DNA of 18,957 bases from NCBI GenBank assembly GCA_037135095.1, contig JBAXKZ010000028.1:1-18957 (forward strand). The letters run 5' to 3'. The stretch is from CAIMZW01 sp037135095. Lineage in GTDB: Bacteria > Actinomycetota > Actinomycetes > Nanopelagicales > Nanopelagicaceae. Positions 7,480 through 14,483 of this stretch are shown piece by piece. Below the pieces are notes generated by a model. The model was not told the origin of the DNA. It searched no databases and worked only from the letters and a program-made list of their open reading frames with translations. A program made the translations under genes and the position numbers. Position 1 is the stretch's first letter. The number at the start of each line of letters is the position of its first letter.

Positions 7480-9552
7480 TTAAGCGTCGATCCGATCGCG
7501 ATCGATCTCCGCGTTAGAGATAAATTCTTTGCGCGGGGCAACCTCGTTGCCCATTAATAGTTCGAAAACGCGCTCCGCCGCAGCGGCATCGGTCATGGTG
7601 ATTCGGCGTAAGGTGCGGTGAACTGGATCCATTGTGGTCTCACGAAGTTGATCGGCATCCATCTCGCCCAAGCCTTTATAACGTTGAACCGGTTCTTTCC
7701 AGCGCTTTCCGGCTTTAGTCAGATCTGCCAAAACTTTGCGCATCTCATCATCCGAGTAGGTGTAATGCAGCTCCCCGCGCTTTCCCCCAACAACATCGAT
7801 TCGATGAAGCGGTGGGATAGCAGCGAAGACTCGACCATCTTCAATTAGCGGTCGCATGTAGCGGTAGAGCAAAGTCAGAAGCAGGCACCGAATGTGCGAG
7901 CCGTCCACATCGGCATCAGACATCAGAATTACGCGGCCATAGCGGGCATCTTCTAATTGGAAAGATCGGCCTGAACCAGCACCGATTACCTGGATTATTG
8001 AGGCGCACTCGTTGTTTTCCAACATCTGCGAAAGAGAGGCCTTCTGAACGTTCAGAATCTTGCCACGGATCGGCAGAATCGCTTGGAATTCGGAGTTTCG
8101 GGCAGCCTTTGTCGTGCCCAGTGCGGAATCACCCTCGACGATGAATAGCTCGGTGCGATTGGTGTCATCTGATCGACAATCGGAAAGTTTTGTCGGCAAC
8201 GAAGAACTTTCAAGGGCATTCTTGCGCCGTTGCAAATCCTTGTGCGCACGTGCTGAAATACGAGTTCTGGAGGCGGCGGCAATTTTGTCCAGAACGGCAC
8301 GACCGGTGGCCTTATCTAAACGCTTGGTTGTTGCGAAGAAATTCTTTAGTTCATCCGCGACTACAGCAGCGACAATCTTGTTGGCGGCAGCGGTACCCAG
8401 TACTTCCTTGGTCTGACCTTCGAATTGCGGTTCTGACATTCGAACCGTAACAACCGCGGTCATGCCTTCCTGCACATCATCTTTGATTACATCAATCTCG
8501 TTGTTCTTAAGCGTCTTGGTGCCGCGCATGGCGTCATTGATCGCCTTGGTGATTGCTCGATCGAAACCTTGAACGTGGGTTCCGCCCTTTGGCGTTGAAA
8601 TAATATTTACAAATGAGCTGAGGGTAGTTTCGTATCCCATTCCCCATTGGATCGCGATATCAACCTGCATTTCGCGGTCAACATCCGTGGGCATCATGTG
8701 CCCTTTTTCATCCAGTACCGGAACGGTTTCGGTGTAATTACCTGAACCTTGTAACCGGACTACTTCACCGATTGGTTCATCGGGGCGAAGGAAGGCACAA
8801 AATTCGGAGATTCCGCCTTTGTGAAAGAAGGTCTCAGTAGTTGCCACTTTGCCGCGGTTATCGTTAACGATCAAAGTTAGACCAGGAACTAAATATGATG
8901 TTTGGCGAGCGCGAGCATAAATATCTTCGATCGCGAGCTCGGCCTCCTTTAGGAAGATCTGGCGATCAAACCACCATTTGATTCGGGTTCCCGTAATCTT
9001 TGGCGAAACTTTTCCAATAATGCGAAGTCCAGAGCTTTCGCTAAAGGCAGCCTTTGGACCATCGCCTTCAAAGATGCCGGCATTGCCACGTTGGAAGGAC
9101 ATCCAATAAATCTTGCCGTTTCGATCGACTTCCACATCAAGGCGCGAGGCCAATGCGTTAACAACTGAGGCACCGACGCCATGAAGGCCGCCTGATGCGG
9201 CATATGAGCCGCCGCCAAATTTTCCACCGGCATGCAATTTGGTCATTACCACTTCAACGCCAGTTAACCCAGTCTTGGGTTCCTTATCGACTGGAATTCC
9301 GCGGCCATCGTCATGTACTTCGACGGAGCCATCTGATTCGAGATTTATTTCAATTCTTTTGCAATGGCCAGCTAGCGCCTCATCAACCGAGTTATCGATG
9401 ATCTCCCAGAGGCAGTGCATCAAGCCCCGAGAATCTGTGGTTCCGATATACATTCCCGGACGTTTGCGAACGGCATCTAGGCCTTCGAGTACAGCCAAAT
9501 CTTTCGCGGTGTAATCACTCTCGATCACCTGAGATTTATCATTACTGGCCAT
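7480..9552 (-). CDS. parE: DNA topoisomerase IV subunit B (ParE, actinobacterial type)
   Basis: This is the ATPase subunit of topoisomerase IV, 690 residues. The GHKL ATPase domain shows EIIDNSVDEAL (catalytic Glu50, Mg-binding Asn54), DDGRGIPVD (81-89) and the lid GGKFGGGSYAASGGLHGVG (109-127). The transducer has the QTK loop (380-382). The TOPRIM domain follows, with VEGDSALGTTKAARN (Glu473) and MSDADVDGSHIR (Asp546, Asp548, Asp550), then the conserved RYKGLGEMD (624-632). EGDSALGT, where gyrase has EGDSAGGS, is what I associate with the second GyrB-like protein of actinobacteria. Start is ATG 9552; the 20 bases upstream are C-rich with no Shine-Dalgarno site. It converges on parC with 13 bases between stops and is divergent from the DUF7455 gene. 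Confidence 0.94.
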   Translation of the reverse strand: MASNDKSQVIESDYTAKDLAVLEGLDAVRKRPGMYIGTTDSRGLMHCLWEIIDNSVDEALAGHCKRIEINLESDGSVEVHDDGRGIPVDKEPKTGLTGVEVVMTKLHAGGKFGGGSYAASGGLHGVGASVVNALASRLDVEVDRNGKIYWMSFQRGNAGIFEGDGPKAAFSESSGLRIIGKVSPKITGTRIKWWFDRQIFLKEAELAIEDIYARARQTSYLVPGLTLIVNDNRGKVATTETFFHKGGISEFCAFLRPDEPIGEVVRLQGSGNYTETVPVLDEKGHMMPTDVDREMQVDIAIQWGMGYETTLSSFVNIISTPKGGTHVQGFDRAITKAINDAMRGTKTLKNNEIDVIKDDVQEGMTAVVTVRMSEPQFEGQTKEVLGTAAANKIVAAVVADELKNFFATTKRLDKATGRAVLDKIAAASRTRISARAHKDLQRRKNALESSSLPTKLSDCRSDDTNRTELFIVEGDSALGTTKAARNSEFQAILPIRGKILNVQKASLSQMLENNECASIIQVIGAGSGRSFQLEDARYGRVILMSDADVDGSHIRCLLLTLLYRYMRPLIEDGRVFAAIPPLHRIDVVGGKRGELHYTYSDDEMRKVLADLTKAGKRWKEPVQRYKGLGEMDADQLRETTMDPVHRTLRRITMTDAAAAERVFELLMGNEVAPRKEFISNAEIDRDRIDA

Positions 9553-9633
9553 GGGGGGAAAGGTTATCTATCTCTAACGGGCCCTGATGCCGTACGCGCC
9601 CAAATTAGGTGAGAATTAGTCGAGAATCTGCCT

Positions 9634-9647
9634 ATATCTTGAGATAT
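9634..9647. repeat. 6-bp inverted repeat upstream of the DUF7455 promoter
   Basis: ATATCT-TG-AGATAT is a perfect inverted repeat with a 2-base centre. It lies immediately upstream of the -35 element at 9648 in the 241-base divergent gap between parE and the DUF7455 gene. It could be a protein-binding site for either promoter; this is inference from position only. Confidence 0.3.
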
Positions 9648-9677
9648 CTGACACGCCCGAGCCAATTTAACGATAAT
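9648..9677 (+). promoter_or_regulatory. Strong sigma-70-type promoter of the DUF7455 gene
   Basis: CTGACA (9648-9653) and GATAAT (9672-9677) are separated by 18 bases; each matches consensus at 5 of 6 positions, among the best in the window. The start point would fall near 9684, giving a 5' leader of about 110 bases before the ATG at 9794, unusually long next to its neighbours. Confidence 0.55.
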
Positions 9678-9753
9678 TTAGGAGCGGGGAATAAAGAAGT
9701 AGTGCTTTGATGTTCCCATCACCAAGTAAGCGAAAATGTCAGTATTAGCCTTA

Positions 9754-9775
9754 AACTACGACTAGAAACGTAGTT
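9754..9775 (+). promoter_or_regulatory. Leader hairpin just before the DUF7455 ribosome-binding site
   Basis: AACTACG (9754-9760) and CGTAGTT (9769-9775) are perfect reverse complements around an 8-base loop. The stem ends 10 bases before the AGGA Shine-Dalgarno (9786-9789). No U-run follows, so it is not a terminator. It could affect mRNA stability or translation initiation. Confidence 0.35.
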
Positions 9776-9793
9776 AGCAGAAAGTAGGAACAG

Positions 9794-10015
9794 ATGACCG
9801 AGCAGTTGATTCTCGAACCAACGCCGTTAAATGCCATTGATCGTTGCGATCGTTGTGGGGCACAGGCTTATGTTCGGGCAACGTTGCTCAACGGTGGCGA
9901 GCTTTTATTCTGTGGTCACCACGCAAAAGAGTATGCCGAAGGTCTAAAGCCGGTAGTGGCTGCGATTCAGGATGAGACCAGCAAATTAACTGCTGTCTCC
10001 TCAGACGCCCGTTAA
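9794..10015 (+). CDS. DUF7455 small Zn-ribbon-like protein
   Basis: A 73-residue protein of unknown function, of the type that sits beside the principal sigma-factor gene in many actinobacteria. The core reads AIDRCDRCGAQAYVRATLLN then GGELLFCGHHAKEY. Cys18-x2-Cys21 and Cys40-Gly-His-His form a likely CxxC...CxHH zinc site. The N-terminal 15 residues and the C-terminal tail look disordered. It has a clear Shine-Dalgarno site (AGGA, 4 bases before the ATG), a strong promoter and a long leader, so it is probably well expressed. It is divergent from parE and convergent with the CDGSH gene. A role in transcription or DNA topology is suggested only by its neighbours. Confidence 0.88.
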   Translation: MTEQLILEPTPLNAIDRCDRCGAQAYVRATLLNGGELLFCGHHAKEYAEGLKPVVAAIQDETSKLTAVSSDAR

Positions 10016-10033
10016 GGCGCCTTTAAAAGCTAA

Positions 10034-10246
10034 TTAATCTTGCTTTGGTTCGTATTCGCCTGCAATAAATGCCCCGCCCTTGTGGGAGCTATCGCAAAAT
10101 GGCTTCTCTTTAGATAAGCCACAGCGGCAAAGTGAAAAATCGGTGCGCGTCTCGAGGATATTTCCATCGGCATCTACAAAATCAACGGTGCCAGTGACCC
10201 TGATCGAGCCATTGGCCTTTACCCGCAACTTCACATTCTCTGACAT
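10034..10246 (-). CDS. CDGSH-type iron-sulfur protein
   Basis: A 70-residue single-domain protein with a CDGSH (mitoNEET-type) [2Fe-2S] motif: LCRCGLSKEKPFCDSSHKG matches C-x-C-x2-S-x3-P-x-C-D-x-S-H, supplying three Cys and one His ligand. The usual Gly of CDGSH is Ser here. The N-terminal part (VKLRVKANGSIRVTGTVDFV) is the short beta-rich segment seen in small bacterial CDGSH proteins. Such proteins are thought to transfer electrons or Fe-S clusters; the partner is unknown. It starts 14 bases after the sigA stop on the same strand, with a GAGG Shine-Dalgarno about 10 bases upstream, so it is probably co-transcribed with sigA. It converges with the DUF7455 gene. Confidence 0.9.
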   Translation of the reverse strand: MSENVKLRVKANGSIRVTGTVDFVDADGNILETRTDFSLCRCGLSKEKPFCDSSHKGGAFIAGEYEPKQD

Positions 10247-10260
10247 ATTTATAACGCCTC

Positions 10261-11829
10261 TTAATCTAGATAATCTCGAAGTACTTGCGAACGGGATGGG
10301 TGGCGCAGTTTGGACATCGTCTTTGACTCAATCTGACGAATACGCTCACGGGTAACCCCGTAAACCTTTCCGATCTCATCAAGCGTCTTTGGCTGACCAT
10401 CAGTTAGCCCAAATCGCATCGCAACTACGCCAGCTTCACGTTCGGACAAGGTTTCCAGAACTGAGTGCAGTTGCTCTTGAAGCAAGGTGAATGAGACGGC
10501 ATCGGCGGGAACAATCGCTTCGGAATCTTCGATCAGATCGCCGAACTCGGAATCGCCTTCTTCGCCAAGTGGGGTATGAAGTGAGATTGGTTCGCGGCCA
10601 TACTTTTGGACCTCGACAACTTTCTCTGGAGTCATATCAAGTTCTTTGGCAAGCTCTTCTGGCGTTGGTTCCCGGCCTAGATCTTGCAACATCTGACGCT
10701 GAACTCTGGCCAACTTATTGATGACTTCAACCATATGGACTGGAATACGAATCGTTCGAGCCTGGTCAGCCATGGCGCGAGTAATCGCCTGGCGAATCCA
10801 CCAAGTAGCGTAAGTAGAGAACTTATAGCCCTTTGTGTAGTCGAACTTTTCAACGGCTCGAATCAAACCCAAGTTTCCTTCTTGAATTAGATCCAAGAAC
10901 AGCATGCCGCGACCGGTGTAACGCTTTGCCAACGAAACAACGAGACGTAGGTTTGCCTCTAGTAAGTGATTCTTTGCTCGGCGACCATCGAGGACAAGTT
11001 GCTCCATTTCACGGCGCATCTTCTTATCCATCTTCTTATCTTTCGCCAATTTTTCTTCGGCAAAGAGACCAGCTTCAACACGCAGTGAAAGATCAACTTC
11101 CATTTCAGCGTTAAGCAATGGCACGCGGCCGATTAATTTTAAATAATCTTTTACTGGATCTGCGGTAGCACCGGCGGTAAGAACAGTCTGTGCTGGCGCA
11201 TCATCTTCTTCTGAATCTTTAATTGTGAAGGCATTAACTTCATTTTGCGACTCTTCGGCAACGTTAACCACGCGAATTTCATTAGCTGGGTCTTCGGCCG
11301 GAACTTCTTCTTTGGTATCTTCGACCAACGAATCCAAGTCTTCGAGTTCGATTTCTTCGAGTTCAACCTCTTCGCCATCGATTTTAGTAACAACCGCTTT
11401 AGCTGTTTTCGCCCCTTTATCTTTTGCAACTGCTAAATTCTCTGCAGTTTCAACTGATAATTCGACATCCTCTCCCAAAGCGGCCAACCGCTTTGCTTCG
11501 AGTTCGGCCTTCGTTGGAAATAATTTGCGACCGGCTAATTTCTTCGCTTCTTTGATTCGCGCTGCCTCTTCTTCGGCAATTCGACGCGCTTCTAGTTCTG
11601 CCTTTGTTGGAAATAGCCTTGGACCGGCGATCTTCTTGGAGTCCGCCTTTTTCGCTGGTTTTACCGCTGTTTTCTTTGCCACGGCTTTCTTTGCCACGGC
11701 TTTCTTTGAAGCTGGCGCCGCCTTCGCAACGCTCTTTTTCGCGGCAACTTTTTTAGTCGCAGCAGGTGTCGTTGCGGTCGAACTCTTCACTGCTTTTGCA
11801 CCGTTTTTGAGCGCACCAATTCCAGCCAC
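10261..11829 (-). CDS. sigA: Principal RNA polymerase sigma factor (RpoD/SigA/HrdB)
   Basis: This is the housekeeping sigma-70 factor, 522 residues, starting at GTG 11829 with a good AAAGGA Shine-Dalgarno 6 bases upstream. Region 1.2 is DPVKDYLKLIGRVPLL (224-239). Regions 2.1-2.4 run from about 286 to 361, including NLRLVVSLAKRYTGRGM, FLDLIQEGNLGLIRAVEKFD and the -10-recognition helix YATWWIRQAITRAMADQAR. Regions 3.0-3.2 follow, then the region 4.2 helix-turn-helix TLDEIGKVYGVTRERIRQIE (482-501). The first 220 residues differ from the standard plan: a Lys/Ala-rich H1-like stretch (20-66), a 19-residue module present twice (65-83 and 96-114), and an acidic tract (152-212). No region 1.1 is recognisable. 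It lies downstream of metX with its own promoter. Confidence 0.95.
   Translation of the reverse strand: MAGIGALKNGAKAVKSSTATTPAATKKVAAKKSVAKAAPASKKAVAKKAVAKKTAVKPAKKADSKKIAGPRLFPTKAELEARRIAEEEAARIKEAKKLAGRKLFPTKAELEAKRLAALGEDVELSVETAENLAVAKDKGAKTAKAVVTKIDGEEVELEEIELEDLDSLVEDTKEEVPAEDPANEIRVVNVAEESQNEVNAFTIKDSEEDDAPAQTVLTAGATADPVKDYLKLIGRVPLLNAEMEVDLSLRVEAGLFAEEKLAKDKKMDKKMRREMEQLVLDGRRAKNHLLEANLRLVVSLAKRYTGRGMLFLDLIQEGNLGLIRAVEKFDYTKGYKFSTYATWWIRQAITRAMADQARTIRIPVHMVEVINKLARVQRQMLQDLGREPTPEELAKELDMTPEKVVEVQKYGREPISLHTPLGEEGDSEFGDLIEDSEAIVPADAVSFTLLQEQLHSVLETLSEREAGVVAMRFGLTDGQPKTLDEIGKVYGVTRERIRQIESKTMSKLRHPSRSQVLRDYLD
11488..11637 (-). repeat. Duplicated 19-residue module in the SigA N-terminus
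   Basis: Codons 65-83 (11637-11581) and 96-114 (11544-11488) encode KKIAGPRLFPTKAELEARR and KKLAGRKLFPTKAELEAKR. They match at 15 of 19 positions and start 31 residues apart. The LFPTKAELEA core is identical. The link between the copies is helical and charged. I do not recognise this motif from sigma-factor structures. Confidence 0.8.
11671..11708 (-). repeat. 15-bp tandem repeat in the SigA basic tail
   Basis: TTTCTTTGCCACGGC occurs twice back to back (11671-11685 and 11686-11700), followed by a partial third copy (TTTCTTTG, 11701-11708). The unit is 5 codons and encodes AVAKK repeats, so copy-number changes would keep the reading frame. Confidence 0.85.
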
Positions 11830-11887
11830 AGATCATCCTTTTTGTTTGTCTGGCCTAACTACCGACCAGGGAAAGTTGCTTACCTAT

Positions 11888-11916
11888 ATTATAAATTGTC
11901 CACAGGCACTTATGCA
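11888..11916 (-). promoter_or_regulatory. Promoter of sigA
   Basis: The minus strand carries a perfect TATAAT -10 hexamer (11893-11888). At 17 bases spacing there is a weak -35, TGCATA (11916-11911). Transcription would start near 11881, about 50 bases before the GTG. Two DnaA-box-like 9-mers overlap the spacer and the -35. Confidence 0.5.
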
Positions 11917-11918
11917 CA
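11896..11918 (+). promoter_or_regulatory. Two DnaA-box-like 9-mers inside the sigA promoter
   Basis: TTGTCCACA (11896-11904) is the high-GC actinobacterial form of the DnaA box. TTATGCACA (11910-11918) fits the general TTWTNCACA consensus. They are in the same orientation, 14 bases centre to centre, and cover the spacer and -35 of the sigA promoter. DnaA binding here would be expected to interfere with RNA polymerase. The sequence match is direct; binding and regulation are inference. Confidence 0.45.
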
Positions 11919-11946
11919 TTTAAGCCTGATTTTGCGGGGTAAAACC

Positions 11947-13062
11947 CTAATTCTGACCTTGATTCTTTGCCGAAAGTCCCGCGACGATCGCCGAACGTAC
12001 GATCTCTCCAACCGTCTCCATTTCAATCAGGAAGCCATCATGGCCGAAGGGCGAAGAAATGATCGCCAGCGGAAGGGCGGTCGAAGTGAGTTCCACGATC
12101 TCTTCCTGAAGCCGGGGCGGAAAGAGGCGATCGGTATCGATAGCGCCGACAACAACTGGAATATTGATAGTGCCGAGCGCCGCCGCGACTCCCCCACGTC
12201 CTCGACCCACATCGTGCGAGTTCATGGCCTCGGTGAGGGCGATATAGGTATTGGCGTCAAAACGCTTCGCCAACTTTTGAGCCTGATGGTCCAAATAGGA
12301 CTCGACCGCGTAGCGCCCGGTCTCATCACCCTGAAGCTCGCGACCGAAACGAACATCCATCTCGGTTTCCGAGCGATATGTCAGGTGAGCGATTCGACGC
12401 GCGATTCCCATCCCTTCTAAGGGACCTCGATCGGAATCGTAATAATCACCGCCGTGAAAATTGGGATCAGCTTTAATTGCTCGAATTTGAATCGATGCAG
12501 CACCAATTTGATCACCTGTGGCCACAGCCGAGGAGCCGATAGTGCAGATGGCTCTAACGCGATCCGGGTGCTGTATGGCCCACTCAAGCGAGCGCATGCC
12601 GCCAAGTGAGGGACCAACCGCCAAGATGTAATGGGAGATATTTAATAAATCGGTTAAAACCAACTCTGCCTTGACCATATCCCTGATGGTCACCGTAGGG
12701 AATCTTGAACCCCATCGCTTTCCATCCGGTGCGATAGTCGATGGCCCAGTGCTTCCCTGGCAGCCACCAATCACATTTGGACAGATAATGAAATAGTTAT
12801 CTGGGTCCAGCGGCAAGCCAGAGCCCAACATCGATGGCCACCAACCGGTGACATCGGACCAGCCAGTCATCGCATGATTTACCAGAATCGCGTTATCGCC
12901 AGCGGCATTTAATTTGCCCCAAGTTTGATAGGCCAAGACGGTATTAACCAAGGTCTCCCCGGATTCAAGTTCAAGATCGCCGATATTTAGAAATAGCCGA
13001 TCGCCGGGGTCATAGCTTTCCAGCCAAGCCCCGGTGACCAGATACTCAGATCCGCTCTCCAT
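11947..13062 (-). CDS. metX: Homoserine O-acetyltransferase
   Basis: MetX transfers an acetyl group from acetyl-CoA to homoserine, giving the O-acetylhomoserine used by MetY for direct sulfhydrylation in methionine synthesis. It is a 371-residue alpha/beta-hydrolase. Visible motifs are LAYQTWGKLN, NHAMTGWSDVTGWW, the substrate-loop PNVIGGCQGSTGPS, the nucleophile elbow VGPSLGGMRSLEW (Ser152), AIDTDRLFPP (catalytic aspartate at 309 or 311) and FGHDGFLIE (His341). The elbow reads GPSLGG where relatives usually have GGSMGG; the G-x-S-x-G pattern is kept. Some MetX-like enzymes use succinyl-CoA, but the neighbouring metY supports the acetyl route. It starts 30 bases after metY with no strong Shine-Dalgarno and is presumably on the riboswitch-controlled transcript. 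Confidence 0.93.
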   Translation of the reverse strand: MESGSEYLVTGAWLESYDPGDRLFLNIGDLELESGETLVNTVLAYQTWGKLNAAGDNAILVNHAMTGWSDVTGWWPSMLGSGLPLDPDNYFIICPNVIGGCQGSTGPSTIAPDGKRWGSRFPTVTIRDMVKAELVLTDLLNISHYILAVGPSLGGMRSLEWAIQHPDRVRAICTIGSSAVATGDQIGAASIQIRAIKADPNFHGGDYYDSDRGPLEGMGIARRIAHLTYRSETEMDVRFGRELQGDETGRYAVESYLDHQAQKLAKRFDANTYIALTEAMNSHDVGRGRGGVAAALGTINIPVVVGAIDTDRLFPPRLQEEIVELTSTALPLAIISSPFGHDGFLIEMETVGEIVRSAIVAGLSAKNQGQN

Positions 13063-13092
13063 TGCCCAAGTCTATTGAACTCGCGCTTGCTT

Positions 13093-14415
13093 TTACTTTG
13101 CGGCGGCAAAGCCTTGGGTGATATCAGCCTTAATGTCTTCGATATTTTCAAGACCAACCGAGATTCGAACTAATCCTGGCGTAACCCCGGCAGTTAGCTG
13201 CTCTTCAGGTGAAAGTTGGGAGTGAGTTGTCGAAGCTGGGTGGATAACTAACGATCGAACATCGCCAATGTTGGCCACATGGGAGTGAAGAACCAGAGCC
13301 TCGACAAATTTCTTGCCAGCCTCGATACCGCCCTTTAGCTCGAAGGAGAGAACGGAGCCACTGCCTTTTGGCGCATATTTAGTCGCTAGTGCATGCCACG
13401 GCGAAGAAGGCAACGATGCATAGTTAACCTTTTCAACCGAAGGCTGATCTTCTAACCACTTTGCCAAATGTTGCGCATTTGAAACGTGGCGTTCAATTCG
13501 AAGTGAAAGCGTCTCCAAACCCTGGGCCAATAACCAGGCATTAAATGGGCTAACCGCCGCCCCAGTATCGCGAAGCAAGGTCAAGCGAATTTTGAAGATA
13601 TATGACAGGTTTGCACCAAAGGCTGAGCCAACGCCAAGAGCTTCGGCATAAACCAAGCCGTGATAACTAGGGTCGGGTTCATTGAAATTCTTAAACCGCT
13701 CCTTTTGAAGCGCGTAATCAAAATTTCCGGAATCTACAATTGCACCAACTACGGCATTTCCGTGACCCGATAGAAACTTGGTCGCCGAATGCACAACAAC
13801 GTCGGCGCCATGTTCGATTGGTCGAATCAAGAACGGGGTCGCAACCGTGTTATCTACGATCAACGGCACCCCATTTTCATGGGCAATCTTTGCCACCGTT
13901 TCGATATCCAAAACATCGTTGCGCGGATTGGCAATCGTCTCACCAAAGAAGGCTTTGGTATTGGGCTTTACCGCATCGCGCCAAGATTGTGGATCGTCAG
14001 GATTTTCGACGAAAGTCACTTCGATTCCGAACTTTGGCAAGGTGTAGTGGAACAAATTGTAAGTTCCGCCGTAGAGACTTGGAGAAGAGACAATATGATC
14101 GCCGGCTTCAGCAACGTTCAGAATTGCATACGTTGTTGCAGCAGAACCCGATGCAACTAACAAAGCCGCAACGCCACCTTCCAGTGATGCGATCCGTTGT
14201 TCAACCGCATCCTGAGTTGGGTTCATGATTCTGGTGTAAATATTTCCAAGCTCCGCTAACGCAAAAAGGTCGGCAGCATGCTTAGTGTCGCGGAAGGCGT
14301 AGGCCGTTGTTTGGTAGAGCGGAAGTGCGCGCGCTCCGGTAGTTGGGTCGGGAACTTGACCAGCATGAATCTGGCGAGTTTCAAAGGAGGCGTTCTCTAA
14401 CGAAAAAGTAGACAC
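13093..14415 (-). CDS. metY: O-acetylhomoserine sulfhydrylase (PLP-dependent)
   Basis: MetY condenses O-acetylhomoserine with sulfide to homocysteine, a Cys/Met-metabolism PLP enzyme of fold type I. Hallmarks are LPLYQTTAYAFRDTKHAADL, NIYTRIMNPTQDAVEQRIA, the phosphate-binding VASGSAATTYA, GETIANPRNDVLDIE, VDNTVATPFLIRP and the PLP-lysine motif VVHSATKFLSGHGNAVVG (Lys213 counting from the chosen start). I place the start at the GTG at 14415 (VSTFSLENASFETRQ), because GAGAGGGA lies 5 bases upstream; an in-frame TTG at 14430 would put that Shine-Dalgarno inside the gene. This gives 440 residues, normal for MetY. It is preceded by a SAM-IV riboswitch and followed by metX. Confidence 0.94.
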   Translation of the reverse strand: MSTFSLENASFETRQIHAGQVPDPTTGARALPLYQTTAYAFRDTKHAADLFALAELGNIYTRIMNPTQDAVEQRIASLEGGVAALLVASGSAATTYAILNVAEAGDHIVSSPSLYGGTYNLFHYTLPKFGIEVTFVENPDDPQSWRDAVKPNTKAFFGETIANPRNDVLDIETVAKIAHENGVPLIVDNTVATPFLIRPIEHGADVVVHSATKFLSGHGNAVVGAIVDSGNFDYALQKERFKNFNEPDPSYHGLVYAEALGVGSAFGANLSYIFKIRLTLLRDTGAAVSPFNAWLLAQGLETLSLRIERHVSNAQHLAKWLEDQPSVEKVNYASLPSSPWHALATKYAPKGSGSVLSFELKGGIEAGKKFVEALVLHSHVANIGDVRSLVIHPASTTHSQLSPEEQLTAGVTPGLVRISVGLENIEDIKADITQGFAAAK

Positions 14416-14449
14416 AGGAATCCCTCTCAAAAATATTTAGGGGTCTGCC

Positions 14450-14481
14450 CTGAAGAAAACTATTAGCAATAGCAACTTCAG
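14450..14481 (-). promoter_or_regulatory. Compound hairpin between the SAM-IV aptamer and metY
   Basis: Downstream of the aptamer, CTGAAG (14481-14476) can pair with CTTCAG (14455-14450), enclosing a second stem CTATT-GCT-AATAG. Next comes a GC-rich AGGG-CAGAC-CCCT mini-hairpin and an interrupted T-run (ATATTTTTG). It could be part of the expression platform, but it lacks the strong stem and U-tract of a clear intrinsic terminator. Confidence 0.35.
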
Positions 14482-14483
14482 AT

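Noticed and set aside
10014..10023. AAGGCGCCTT between the DUF7455 and CDGSH genes as a bidirectional terminator
   Set aside because: It is a perfect palindrome with no loop, so it cannot form a terminator hairpin on its own, and the T-runs are short.
11881..11918. Origin of replication, because of DnaA boxes next to an AT-rich stretch
   Set aside because: There are only two boxes, no dnaA/dnaN neighbours and no box cluster; a promoter-regulatory role is simpler.
11225..11923. 232-residue plus-strand open frame opposite sigA
   Set aside because: It is the mirror of the Lys/Ala/Glu-rich SigA N-terminus, giving a Ser/Phe/Ala-rich low-complexity peptide. It has no recognisable domain and would also cross the sigA promoter.
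11842..12420. 192-residue plus-strand open frame opposite metX
   Set aside because: Antisense to a clear metX with intact catalytic residues; the translated product has no recognisable family.
14416..14430. TTG start for metY (5 extra residues)
   Set aside because: The Shine-Dalgarno GAGAGGGA would then lie within the coding sequence; the GTG at 14415 is correctly spaced from it.
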